Origin: Streptomyces violaceus
GTDB lineage: Bacteria > Actinomycetota > Actinomycetes > Streptomycetales > Streptomycetaceae
Length of the DNA stretch: 5,003 bases
Direction: 5' to 3'
NCBI GenBank assembly: GCA_000715635.1
Contig: KL569233.1
Span: forward strand, 39,524-44,526
The notes below the pieces were generated by a model, which was given only the letters and a program-made list of their open reading frames with translations, made no database searches and was not told the DNA's origin. Shown piece after piece: positions 1 to 5,003 of this stretch (position 1 is its first letter; every line of letters begins with the position of its first letter). A program made the translations under genes and the position numbers.

Positions 1-1
1 G

Positions 2-1492
2 GGCCTGCCGGTCGGTGTCGGCATCGCGCTGGCCGGCAAGCGGCTGGACCGCACCGGCTACCGCACCTGGGTGCTGTGCGGCGACAGCGAGCTCGCCGAG
101 GGATCCGTGTGGGAGGCCGCCGAGCACGCCGGGTACGAGCACCTGGACAACCTCACCGTGATCGTCGACGTCAACCGGCTCGGCCAGCGCGGCCCGACCC
201 GGCACGGCCACGACCTGGACGCCTACGCCCGCCGCTTCCAGGCCTTCGACTGGCACACCATCGAGGTCGACGGGCACGACGTGGACGCCGTCGACCGCGC
301 CTACGGCGAGGCCGCCTCCACCAAGGGCCAGCCCACCGCGATCCTCGCCCGCACCCTCAAGGGCAAGGGCGTCGAGGGCGTCCAGGACCGCGAGGGCCTG
401 CACGGCAAGCCGCTGCCGGAGGCCGAGGAGGCGATCGCCGAACTCGGCGGACCGCGCGACATCCGCGTAGCGGTGCAGGAACCGCCCGCCGCCCGCATGC
501 TGCACGCCGTCCACACCGGGAACTACGAACTCCCCAGGTGGGACAAGGGCGACGAGGTCGCCACCCGCAACGCCTTCGGCGAGGCACTCGCCGCGCTCGG
601 CACCGGCCGCGGCGACATCGTCGCCCTGGACGGCGAGGTCGGCGACTCCACCCGCGCCGAGTTCTTCGCCAAGGAGCACCCCGACCGCTACTTCGAGTGC
701 TACATCGCCGAGCAGCAGATGGTCGCCGCGGCCGTCGGGCTCGCCGCGCGTGGCTGGGTGCCGTACGCCACCACGTTCGCGGCCTTCCTGACCCGGGCCC
801 ACGACTTCATCAGGATGGCGTCCGTCAGCGGCTCCGGCATCAACCTGGTCGGCTCGCACGCCGGTGTCGCCATCGGCCAGGACGGGCCCAGCCAGATGGG
901 CCTGGAAGATCTGGCGATGATGCGGGCGGTGCACGGCTCGACCGTGCTGTACCCGTGCGACGCCAACCAGACCGCCCGGCTCGTCGGCGCGATGGCCGGC
1001 CTGGAGGGCGTCCGTTACCTGCGCACCTCGCGCGGCGAGAGTCCGGTGATCTACGGCCCCGACGAGGAGTTCCCGGTCGGCGGGAGCAAGGTGCTGCGCT
1101 CCTCCGAGCGCGACCGGCTGACCCTCGTCGCGGCGGGTGTCACCGTGCACGAGGCACTGGTCGCCGCCGATGCCCTGGAACGGGAGGGCATCCAGGCGCG
1201 GGTGATCGACCTGTACTCCGTGAAGCCCGTCGACCGGGCCACCCTGCGCCGGGCCGCCGAGGAGACCGGCTGCCTGGTGACCGTGGAGGACCACCACCCG
1301 GAGGGCGGCATCGGGGACGCGGTCCTCGACGCCTTCACCGACGGGCGGCCCGTCCCGCGCCTGGTGCGGCTCGGCGTACGGTCGATGCCCGGCTCGGCGT
1401 CCCCGGCCGAGTCGCTGCACGCCGCGGGCATCGACGCCGAGTCGATCGCGGCGGCCGGGCGGCTGCTGGTGGAGGAGGCGGTCGTGCCGTGA
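2..1492 (+). CDS. tkt: Transketolase, C-terminal ~496 residues (5' end cut by window edge)
   Basis: Transketolase is a cytosolic thiamine diphosphate (TPP) enzyme that moves two-carbon ketol units between sugar phosphates in the non-oxidative pentose phosphate pathway. The reading frame is open back to base 2, so the true start lies upstream. Counting from base 2, the TPP/Mg motif begins with GDSELAEG at residues 27-34 and ends with Asn58 and Leu60; these align with human TKT Asp155, Asn185 and Leu187, implying about 127 missing residues. Next come the loop LHGKPLP with His134 (around human His258), a linker, and the pyrimidine-binding domain with YIAEQQM, whose Glu237 matches the catalytic glutamate that activates TPP. 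The C-terminal domain contains VIDLYSVKP and EDHHPEGG. The first motif has Ser where most transketolases have Gly (GDG). The similarity pattern fits the ~620-residue animal-like class rather than the E. coli TktA class. TGA overlaps the next start by 4 bases. Confidence 0.95.
   Translation, partial: GLPVGVGIALAGKRLDRTGYRTWVLCGDSELAEGSVWEAAEHAGYEHLDNLTVIVDVNRLGQRGPTRHGHDLDAYARRFQAFDWHTIEVDGHDVDAVDRAYGEAASTKGQPTAILARTLKGKGVEGVQDREGLHGKPLPEAEEAIAELGGPRDIRVAVQEPPAARMLHAVHTGNYELPRWDKGDEVATRNAFGEALAALGTGRGDIVALDGEVGDSTRAEFFAKEHPDRYFECYIAEQQMVAAAVGLAARGWVPYATTFAAFLTRAHDFIRMASVSGSGINLVGSHAGVAIGQDGPSQMGLEDLAMMRAVHGSTVLYPCDANQTARLVGAMAGLEGVRYLRTSRGESPVIYGPDEEFPVGGSKVLRSSERDRLTLVAAGVTVHEALVAADALEREGIQARVIDLYSVKPVDRATLRRAAEETGCLVTVEDHHPEGGIGDAVLDAFTDGRPVPRLVRLGVRSMPGSASPAESLHAAGIDAESIAAAGRLLVEEAVVP
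1471..1478 (+). promoter_or_regulatory. Ribosome binding site for the LigD-type polymerase gene
   Basis: GGAGGAGG lies inside the last transketolase codons, 10 bases before GTG 1489. It supports that GTG as the start and rules out the much longer in-frame opening that reaches back to base 76. Confidence 0.75.
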
Positions 1493-2418
1493 GCGGCGGC
1501 GACGGTACGCGCAAGGTGCGGGCCGGCCGTCGCACCGTGACGGTCCACCGGCCGGACAAGGTGCTCTTCCCCGGCGGCGGGGATGCCAAGGAGTACACCA
1601 AGGGCGACCTGGTGGACTACCACCGGGCCGTCGCGCCCTTCATGCTGCCGCACCTGCGCGGCCGTCCGCTGATGCTGGAGCGGCACCCGGACGGGCTCGA
1701 CGGCCCGAGGTTCATGCAGAAGAACACCCCGGACAACTACCCGGAGTGGATCACCCGCGTCGAGGTGGCCAAGGAGGGCGGCACCGTCCTTCACACCGTC
1801 TGTGACGACACCGCCACCCTCCTCTACCTGGCCGACCAGGCGAGCATCGCCCTGCACCGCTGGCTGTCCCGCGCCGACAGCGTCGACCACCCCGACCGGA
1901 TGGTCTTCGACCTCGATCCCGCCGGCGACGACTTCGAGGCCGTACGCGAGGCCGCCCGGCTGCTCGGGGAACTGCTCGACGAGCTGGAGCTGCCCTCGGC
2001 GCTGATGACCACCGGCTCGCGCGGACTGCACGCGATCGTGCCGCTGAACGGCCGGCACGACTTCGACGAGGTGCGTTCCTTCGCCCGGGACGTCGCCGAC
2101 ACCCTCGCCGACGCCCACCCCGACCGGCTCACCACCGCCGCCCGCAAGAAGGACCGCGGTGAGCGGCTCTACCTCGACGTGCAGCGCAACGCCTACGCAC
2201 AGACCGCCGTCGCGCCCTTCACGGTCCGGCCCCGCCCGGGCGCGCCCGTGGCGACCCCCATCACCTGGGACCAGCTGAACGACCCGGAGCTGCACGCCCG
2301 CGGCTGGACCATCGCCGACGCCGTCGAGCAGGCCCGCACCAACCCCTGGTCCGGCCTGCTGAACCGCGGCCGGGCGCTGGGACCGGCCCGGCGGCGGCTG
2401 GACGCCCTGCGCGGCTGA
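1489..2418 (+). CDS. ligD: Stand-alone LigD-type polymerase domain protein (NHEJ primase-polymerase)
   Basis: The protein has 309 residues and consists only of the polymerase module of bacterial LigD, an archaeo-eukaryotic primase superfamily fold. In the family this module fills gaps and adds (ribo)nucleotides at double-strand break ends held by Ku, acting on the nucleoid. Visible family signatures, in order, are KVLFP (24-28), HPDGLDGPRFMQK (66-78), the HRW segment (123-125), the metal-binding FDLDP with Asp141 and Asp143, the nucleotide-binding TGSRGLH (175-181), and RLYLDVQRN with the third likely metal ligand Asp230. No 3'-phosphoesterase or ATP-dependent ligase domain is present, so it cannot seal nicks itself and would need a separate ligase. 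The symbol follows common automatic annotation, although only the polymerase part is there. The start is GTG 1489, which overlaps the transketolase stop (GTGA) and has a good Shine-Dalgarno sequence. Coupled expression with the transketolase is inferred. The window contains no ku gene. Confidence 0.9.
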   Translation: MSGGDGTRKVRAGRRTVTVHRPDKVLFPGGGDAKEYTKGDLVDYHRAVAPFMLPHLRGRPLMLERHPDGLDGPRFMQKNTPDNYPEWITRVEVAKEGGTVLHTVCDDTATLLYLADQASIALHRWLSRADSVDHPDRMVFDLDPAGDDFEAVREAARLLGELLDELELPSALMTTGSRGLHAIVPLNGRHDFDEVRSFARDVADTLADAHPDRLTTAARKKDRGERLYLDVQRNAYAQTAVAPFTVRPRPGAPVATPITWDQLNDPELHARGWTIADAVEQARTNPWSGLLNRGRALGPARRRLDALRG

Positions 2419-2508
2419 GCCACCCGTAGATCCTCGGCGGATGGCAGATGCATGAGAACGCAGAGGTTTGGCGAACACTCTTGCGGCCACACGGAGGGGG
2501 AGGTGGCC
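2419..2508 (+). other. Intergenic leader before the gas vesicle operon
   Basis: This 90-base gap is the longest non-coding stretch in the window and the natural place for a gvp promoter. I see no convincing -35/-10 pair and no terminator-like hairpin with a T-run after the polymerase gene, so read-through from upstream remains possible. An imperfect inverted repeat, CGCAGAG (2459-2465) and CTCTTGCG (2478-2485), with one bulge and a 12-base loop, sits just before the gvpO ribosome binding site. An in-frame ATG at 2452 has no good Shine-Dalgarno sequence and is not taken as the start. Confidence 0.4.
2493..2503 (+). promoter_or_regulatory. Ribosome binding site for gvpO
   Basis: GGAGGGGGAGG ends 5 bases before ATG 2509, and its first GGAGG is 11 bases away. 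It fixes the gvpO start at 2509 rather than at the in-frame ATG 2452, which lacks such a signal. Confidence 0.75.
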
Positions 2509-2877
2509 ATGTCGAACACAAGAAACACGCAAGAGTCACAGAGTTCACAGAAGTCTCAGAACTCTCAGAATTCGCGCAAACCGACTGACAGCGCGGCCGA
2601 CGAGCGGCCGAACCCCATGGAGGTGCTGCGCCAGGCGCGTGGCCAGCTCGAGGAACTCACCGGCATGACCGCCGAGTCCGTGTCGTCCTTCGAGCAGACG
2701 GAGCACGGCTGGACTCTGGAGGTCGAGGTCCTCGAGCTCGAGCGCGTGCCCGACACGATGAGCCTGCTGGCGAGCTACCAGGTGGAGCTCGACGGCCAGG
2801 GGCAGCTCACGGGGTATCGCCGCGTCCGCCGCTACGAGCGGGGGCGGTCCGACCCGCGAAGGAGTGGCGGTCACTAG
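2509..2877 (+). CDS. gvpO: Gas vesicle protein GvpO
   Basis: A 122-residue member of the GvpO family, a soluble accessory protein of haloarchaeal and actinobacterial gas vesicle clusters that is needed for vesicle formation or expression in haloarchaea; its mechanism is unclear. The conserved core runs from about residue 35 to 112. It starts with a helix (NPMEVLRQARGQLEELTG), then GWTLEVEVLELERVPDT (67-83), LASYQVELD (87-95) and GYRRVRRYERG (102-112), the typical family ending. Residues 1-30 are unlike the rest: a Ser/Gln/Asn-rich disordered stretch coded by four 9-base units, with many codons ending in A or T (ACA, AGA, CAA, TCA, TCT, AAT, AAA), rare in this genome type. It is the first gene of the gvp run, 45 bases before gvpA. 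The start at 2509 is chosen for its strong ribosome binding site; ATG 2452 would add 19 residues without family support. Confidence 0.92.
   Translation: MSNTRNTQESQSSQKSQNSQNSRKPTDSAADERPNPMEVLRQARGQLEELTGMTAESVSSFEQTEHGWTLEVEVLELERVPDTMSLLASYQVELDGQGQLTGYRRVRRYERGRSDPRRSGGH
2536..2571 (+). repeat. Four tandem 9-base units coding Ser-Gln-X in GvpO
   Basis: The units are TCACAGAGT, TCACAGAAG, TCTCAGAAC and TCTCAGAAT, coding residues 10-21 as SQS-SQK-SQN-SQN. Slippage here would change the protein in frame. The stretch also contains a 7-bp perfect inverted repeat, AGAGTTC (2540-2546) and GAACTCT (2559-2565), which could form a small mRNA hairpin. Confidence 0.75.
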
Positions 2878-2907
2878 GACCCCCGACCGGACCCGCACCC
2901 AAAGACT

Positions 2908-2914
2908 AGGAGGA
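2908..2914 (+). promoter_or_regulatory. Strong ribosome binding site for gvpA
   Basis: AGGAGGA lies 8 bases before ATG 2923, close to the ideal anti-16S match and spacing. With the separate 45-base gap, it suggests gvpA is initiated independently, consistent with the need for many copies of a shell protein. Confidence 0.8.
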
Positions 2915-2922
2915 CATCCGGC

Positions 2923-3357
2923 ATGACAGTCGTACCGGCACAGCAGACCGGCGGCGGAGGCGGCAGCAGCGGTCTCTATGACGTGCTCGAACTCGTTCTG
3001 GACAGGGGGCTTGTCATTGACGCGTTCGTGCGAGTCTCCCTGGTCGGTATCGAGATCCTCAAGATCGACGTACGCGTCGTCGTCGCCAGCGTCGACACCT
3101 ATCTGCGCTTCGCCGAGGCGTGCAACCGGCTCGACCTGGAGGCCGGGCCGCGCAAGGACCCGGGCCTGCCCGACCTGGTCGGGGAGATGACCGAGTCCGG
3201 AGCGCGCGGCAAGTCCAAGGGGGCCCTGTCCGGCGCCGCCGAGACCATCTCCGACGCCTTCAAGCAGGCGCGCGACGAGGGGTCCGAGCGCCAGGGCGAG
3301 TCCCGTCCGCGGGCCCGCAAGAGCACGTCCGCCCGCCGTAAGGAGGAGCAGGAGTGA
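2923..3357 (+). CDS. gvpA: Gas vesicle structural protein GvpA, with long C-terminal extension
   Basis: GvpA is the small hydrophobic subunit that polymerises into the ribbed, gas-permeable shell of gas vesicles. The conserved core is residues 18-68: GLYDVLELVLDRGLVIDAF, VRVSLVGIEILKIDVR (amphipathic beta-strands), then VVVASVDTYLRFAEA, very close to classical GvpA. A Gly/Ser linker (10-17) precedes it. Classical shell proteins stop near 70-75 residues, whereas this one has 144. Its tail contains LEAGPRKDPGLPDLVGE, a possible helix around 99-118 (SKGALSGAAETISDAFKQAR), and a charged, disordered Arg/Lys/Glu end (119-144). The length matches my recollection of Streptomyces GvpA proteins, so the tail is likely a lineage trait and not an error. 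It overlaps gvpF by 4 bases. A GvpJ or GvpS identity is less likely, because the core is nearest GvpA and the gene follows gvpO. Confidence 0.93.
   Translation: MTVVPAQQTGGGGGSSGLYDVLELVLDRGLVIDAFVRVSLVGIEILKIDVRVVVASVDTYLRFAEACNRLDLEAGPRKDPGLPDLVGEMTESGARGKSKGALSGAAETISDAFKQARDEGSERQGESRPRARKSTSARRKEEQE
3341..3348 (+). promoter_or_regulatory. Ribosome binding site for gvpF
   Basis: AGGAGGAG lies within the last gvpA codons, 5 bases before GTG 3354. It supports the GTG start that overlaps the gvpA stop. Confidence 0.75.
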
Positions 3358-4127
3358 GCACCTACGTCTACGGCATCGCGGCGAGTTCGCATCCGGCGCT
3401 GCCCGAGGGCATGGGCGGCGTGGGCGACCCGCCCCGCCCGGTGCGCATTCTGCGCGAGGGCGAGCTGGCGGCCGTCGTCAGTGAGGCGCCCGAGGGGCTG
3501 CGGCCCAAGCGCAGGGACCTGCTCGCCCACCAGAGCGTCCTCAGCGAGGCGGGTGCGGCCGGGTCCGTGCTGCCCATGAGGTTCGGCAGCGTCGCCCCGG
3601 ACGACAACTCGATCACCGGGGTGCTCGCCGAGCGCGCCGAGCACTACAAGGAACGCCTGCGGGCCCTTGAAGGCCGGGTGGAGTACAACGTCAAGGCCAA
3701 CCACGTCGAAGAGGCCGTCCTGCACCAGGTGATGGCCCAGAGCCCCGACATTCGCGGTCTCGCGGAGGCCAACCGGGAGTCCGGTGGCGGTAGTTACGAC
3801 GACAAGATCCGGCTCGGCGAGATGGTCGCGGCAGCGGTCAAGGCCCGGGAGGCCGACGACGCCACCGCACTGCGGGGTGCCCTGGATTCCGCCGCCGAGG
3901 ACGTGAGCGTGGGCCCCGAGTCCACCGGCTGGCTGGCCAACGTGTCGTACCTGGTGGACCGGGAGTCGGCCGAGAACTTCCTGGCCGCGGTCGAGCAGGC
4001 CCGCAAGGACATGCCGCACCTGGAGGTGCGGATCAACGGCCCGCTGCCGCCGTACAGCTTCGTGGAGCCCGGCCCGGCCGAGCCGGCGGGCACCGTGGTG
4101 AGCGGCACGGACACCGGAGCGGGGTGA
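3354..4127 (+). CDS. gvpF: Gas vesicle protein GvpF (GvpF/GvpL family)
   Basis: A 257-residue GvpF/L family protein. In haloarchaea and cyanobacteria GvpF is an accessory protein that contacts GvpA and is thought to keep it from aggregating early in assembly; it may also sit on the inner gas-facing surface. Visible signatures are the start TYVYGI (3-8), the segment AHQSVL...GSVLPMRFGSV (58-80), RVEYNVK (108-114), WLANVSYLVDR (193-203) and GPLPPYSFV (229-237), typical of the family's C-terminal domain. The last 20 residues are Pro/Gly/Ala-rich and probably disordered. The family's usual length is 210-280 residues, so the gene looks complete. The call of GvpF over GvpL rests on its place between gvpA and gvpG. 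The start is GTG 3354, which overlaps the gvpA stop and has a strong Shine-Dalgarno sequence inside gvpA, implying translational coupling. Confidence 0.93.
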   Translation: MSTYVYGIAASSHPALPEGMGGVGDPPRPVRILREGELAAVVSEAPEGLRPKRRDLLAHQSVLSEAGAAGSVLPMRFGSVAPDDNSITGVLAERAEHYKERLRALEGRVEYNVKANHVEEAVLHQVMAQSPDIRGLAEANRESGGGSYDDKIRLGEMVAAAVKAREADDATALRGALDSAAEDVSVGPESTGWLANVSYLVDRESAENFLAAVEQARKDMPHLEVRINGPLPPYSFVEPGPAEPAGTVVSGTDTGAG

Positions 4128-4131
4128 TGAG

Positions 4132-4395
4132 ATGGGCCTGATCTCAGAAGTGCTGCTGCTGCCGCTCGCACCGGTGCGCGGCAGCGCATGGGCCGTCAGA
4201 CAGGCGCTCCAGGAGGCCGAGCGGATCTACTACGACCCTGCCACGATCCAGGCCGAACTGGCCCGCCTGGAGGAGCAGTTGGAAGCCGGAGAGATATCGG
4301 AGGAGGAGTTCGACCGCCTCGAGGACGAACTTCTCGACCGGTTGGAGACCGCTTCGCGCGGGAGCGCGGGAACAGGCAACGGGACAACACCATGA
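4132..4395 (+). CDS. gvpG: Gas vesicle protein GvpG
   Basis: A small (87-residue) GvpG family protein, a minor accessory component of gas vesicle assembly that in haloarchaea interacts with GvpF and other accessory proteins. The sequence starts with the family-typical hydrophobic MGLISEVLLLPLAPVRG (1-17), followed by a helical, coiled-coil-like region with ALQEAE (25-30), ELARLEEQLEAGEISEEEF (42-60) and DRLEDELLDRL (61-71). The GEIS-EEEF-DRLE pattern is the common family ending. A short Gly/Ser/Thr tail follows. The start ATG lies 4 bases after the gvpF stop. No good Shine-Dalgarno sequence is seen (only GGAG at 4116-4119, 12 bases away), so translation probably depends on ribosomes ending gvpF. 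The stop overlaps the gvpY start as ATGA. Confidence 0.92.
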   Translation: MGLISEVLLLPLAPVRGSAWAVRQALQEAERIYYDPATIQAELARLEEQLEAGEISEEEFDRLEDELLDRLETASRGSAGTGNGTTP

Positions 4396-5003
4396 ACCGA
4401 ATGGGACTGGGTCTCGCCGTGGGGGCCGGATACCTCCTTGGACGGACCAAGAAACTGAAGATGGCGGCGGCTGTCGGCGGCTTGGTGGCCGGGAAGAAGC
4501 TGAACCTGAGCCCGCGCATGGTCGCGGAGCTGCTCCAGCAGCAGCTGCGGAACAACCCGCAGTTCAAGGAGATCGGCGACCAGCTGCGCGAGGATCTGCG
4601 CGGTGTCGGCAAGGCTGCCTCCGGTGCCATGGTCGAGCGGCAGATCGACGCCCTCGCCGACCGGCTGCACGGCCGTACGGCCCAGATGCGCGACCAGCTG
4701 ACGGGCGCGGTGCCCGGCGGGCGTGACGACGACGCCGAGGACGCCGAGTACGAGGACGAGGACGAGGAGCCCGAGGACGAGGAGCCCGAGGCGGACGAGC
4801 CCGAGGACTCCGGCCCCGACGAGGACGAGGGCGAGGAGCCGGCGGCGAAGAAGGCACCCGCCAAGAAGGCCCCCGCCAAGAAGACAGCGAAGAAGGCACC
4901 CGCCAAGAAGGCTCCCGCCAAGAAGACGGCGGGCCGCAAGGCGGCGGCGAAGAAGACCACACCCGCCAGGAAGGCGACTTCCGGGGGCCGGGGCGGCAGC
5001 GCC
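4392..5003 (+). CDS. gvpY: GvpY-like gas vesicle cluster protein with histone-H1-like tail (3' end cut)
   Basis: The frame is open from ATG 4392 to the window edge (204 codons, no stop), so the C-terminus is missing. The name rests on position after gvpG in the actinomycete gvpOAFGYZ order; its function is unknown. In order: a Gly/Ala-rich hydrophobic segment (5-35, MGLGLAVGAGYLLGR and AAAVGGLVAG) that may bind a membrane or the vesicle shell; a helical, Gln/Arg-rich region (40-107); a very acidic block (112-149, nearly all Asp/Glu with Pro); and a basic tail (152-204) of KKAPAK/KKTA repeats like histone H1 or bacterial H1-like proteins. Such tails bind nucleic acid or anionic surfaces; here this is inference. 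Automatic annotations of such proteins as DNA primase or histone come from the low-complexity tail, and no primase motif is visible. ATGA overlap with gvpG and only a weak GGGA (4381-4384) suggest coupled translation. Confidence 0.8.
   Translation, partial: MNRMGLGLAVGAGYLLGRTKKLKMAAAVGGLVAGKKLNLSPRMVAELLQQQLRNNPQFKEIGDQLREDLRGVGKAASGAMVERQIDALADRLHGRTAQMRDQLTGAVPGGRDDDAEDAEYEDEDEEPEDEEPEADEPEDSGPDEDEGEEPAAKKAPAKKAPAKKTAKKAPAKKAPAKKTAGRKAAAKKTTPARKATSGGRGGSA
4758..4787 (+). repeat. Perfect tandem 15-base repeat in the acidic block of gvpY
   Basis: GAGGACGAGGAGCCC occurs twice back to back, coding EDEEP-EDEEP (residues 123-132). It lies in a longer Glu/Asp/Pro low-complexity run. Confidence 0.8.
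4848..4931 (+). repeat. Two tandem 42-base repeats in the basic tail of gvpY
   Basis: Units 4848-4889 and 4890-4931 both code KKAPAKKAPAKKTA (residues 153-166 and 167-180). They differ at two bases only, both synonymous (GCC/GCT and ACA/ACG). Within each unit a 15-base AAGAAGGCNCCCGCC motif is itself doubled. Confidence 0.85.

Noticed and set aside
76..1488. In-frame opening upstream of the LigD-type polymerase gene that would give a 780-residue fusion
   Set aside because: The extra part is Arg/Pro/Gly-rich out-of-frame translation of the transketolase gene. The LigD homology begins just after GTG 1489, which has its own ribosome site.
2452..2508. Earlier in-frame ATG for gvpO adding 19 residues
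   Set aside because: It has no good Shine-Dalgarno sequence, whereas ATG 2509 has GGAGGGGGAGG directly before it, lying within the supposed extension.
1051..2532. Long minus-strand opening of 493 codons
   Set aside because: It lies antisense to the transketolase and polymerase genes, has no recognisable domain, and is the usual shadow of high-G+C codon bias.
2878..2922. Terminator or attenuator between gvpO and gvpA
   Set aside because: No stable hairpin or T-run is seen in the 45 bases; it holds only the gvpA ribosome site.
3099..4019. Minus-strand opening of 306 codons opposite gvpA and gvpF
   Set aside because: Composition and lack of motifs mark it as a shadow; the plus strand holds clear gvpA and gvpF.
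4741..4935. CRISPR-like or intergenic repeat array
   Set aside because: The repeats are contiguous, in phase with codons, and have no unique spacers; they are coding low-complexity sequence.
4196..4962. Minus-strand openings with FLAGAFLAGAFF-like repeats resembling a hydrophobic membrane protein
   Set aside because: The repeats are the reverse complement of the Lys/Ala/Pro codons of gvpY. The plus frame continues the gvp operon with an ATGA start overlap.
4842..5003. Histone H1 or DNA primase identity for the gvpY product
   Set aside because: Only the low-complexity Lys/Ala/Pro tail resembles H1-like proteins. No primase metal-binding or zinc motif is visible, and the N-terminal half is different.

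Overview
This window is high-G+C DNA (roughly 70% by eye). Third codon positions are strongly G/C-biased, GTG starts are used, and I found no in-frame TTA codon in the genes called. Together with the gene content this points to an actinomycete, most likely Streptomyces. All genes are on the + strand and packed almost without gaps.

Positions 2-1492 hold the last ~496 codons of a transketolase of the animal/actinobacterial type; its N-terminus lies before the window. Its stop overlaps by 4 bases the GTG start of a 309-residue stand-alone LigD-type polymerase domain protein (1489-2418), a member of the primase-polymerase family used in bacterial non-homologous end joining. The two genes are probably translationally coupled although their biochemistry is unrelated.

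After a 90-base gap, the only stretch here that could hold a new promoter, a gas vesicle (gvp) operon begins: gvpO (2509-2877), gvpA (2923-3357), gvpF (3354-4127), gvpG (4132-4395) and gvpY (4392 to beyond the right edge). This matches the actinomycete order gvpO-A-F-G-Y-Z-J-L-S-K as I recall it, so gvpZ, J, L, S and K are expected to the right. GvpA is the shell protein, GvpF and GvpG are assembly/accessory proteins, GvpO is an accessory protein, and GvpY is an actinomycete-specific protein of unknown role. From memory, S. coelicolor carries the same layout around SCO6497-SCO6503; I could not check this here.

The core genes are not a new system. What deserves attention is the set of disordered extensions on the Gvp proteins. 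GvpA has a ~70-residue tail absent from classical shell proteins. GvpO begins with a Ser-Gln repeat written in A/T-rich codons. GvpY has an acidic block followed by a histone-H1-like Lys/Ala/Pro tail containing a near-perfect 42-bp tandem duplication. As far as I recall, Streptomyces is not known to make buoyant vesicles, so these features hint at a modified role for the cluster.
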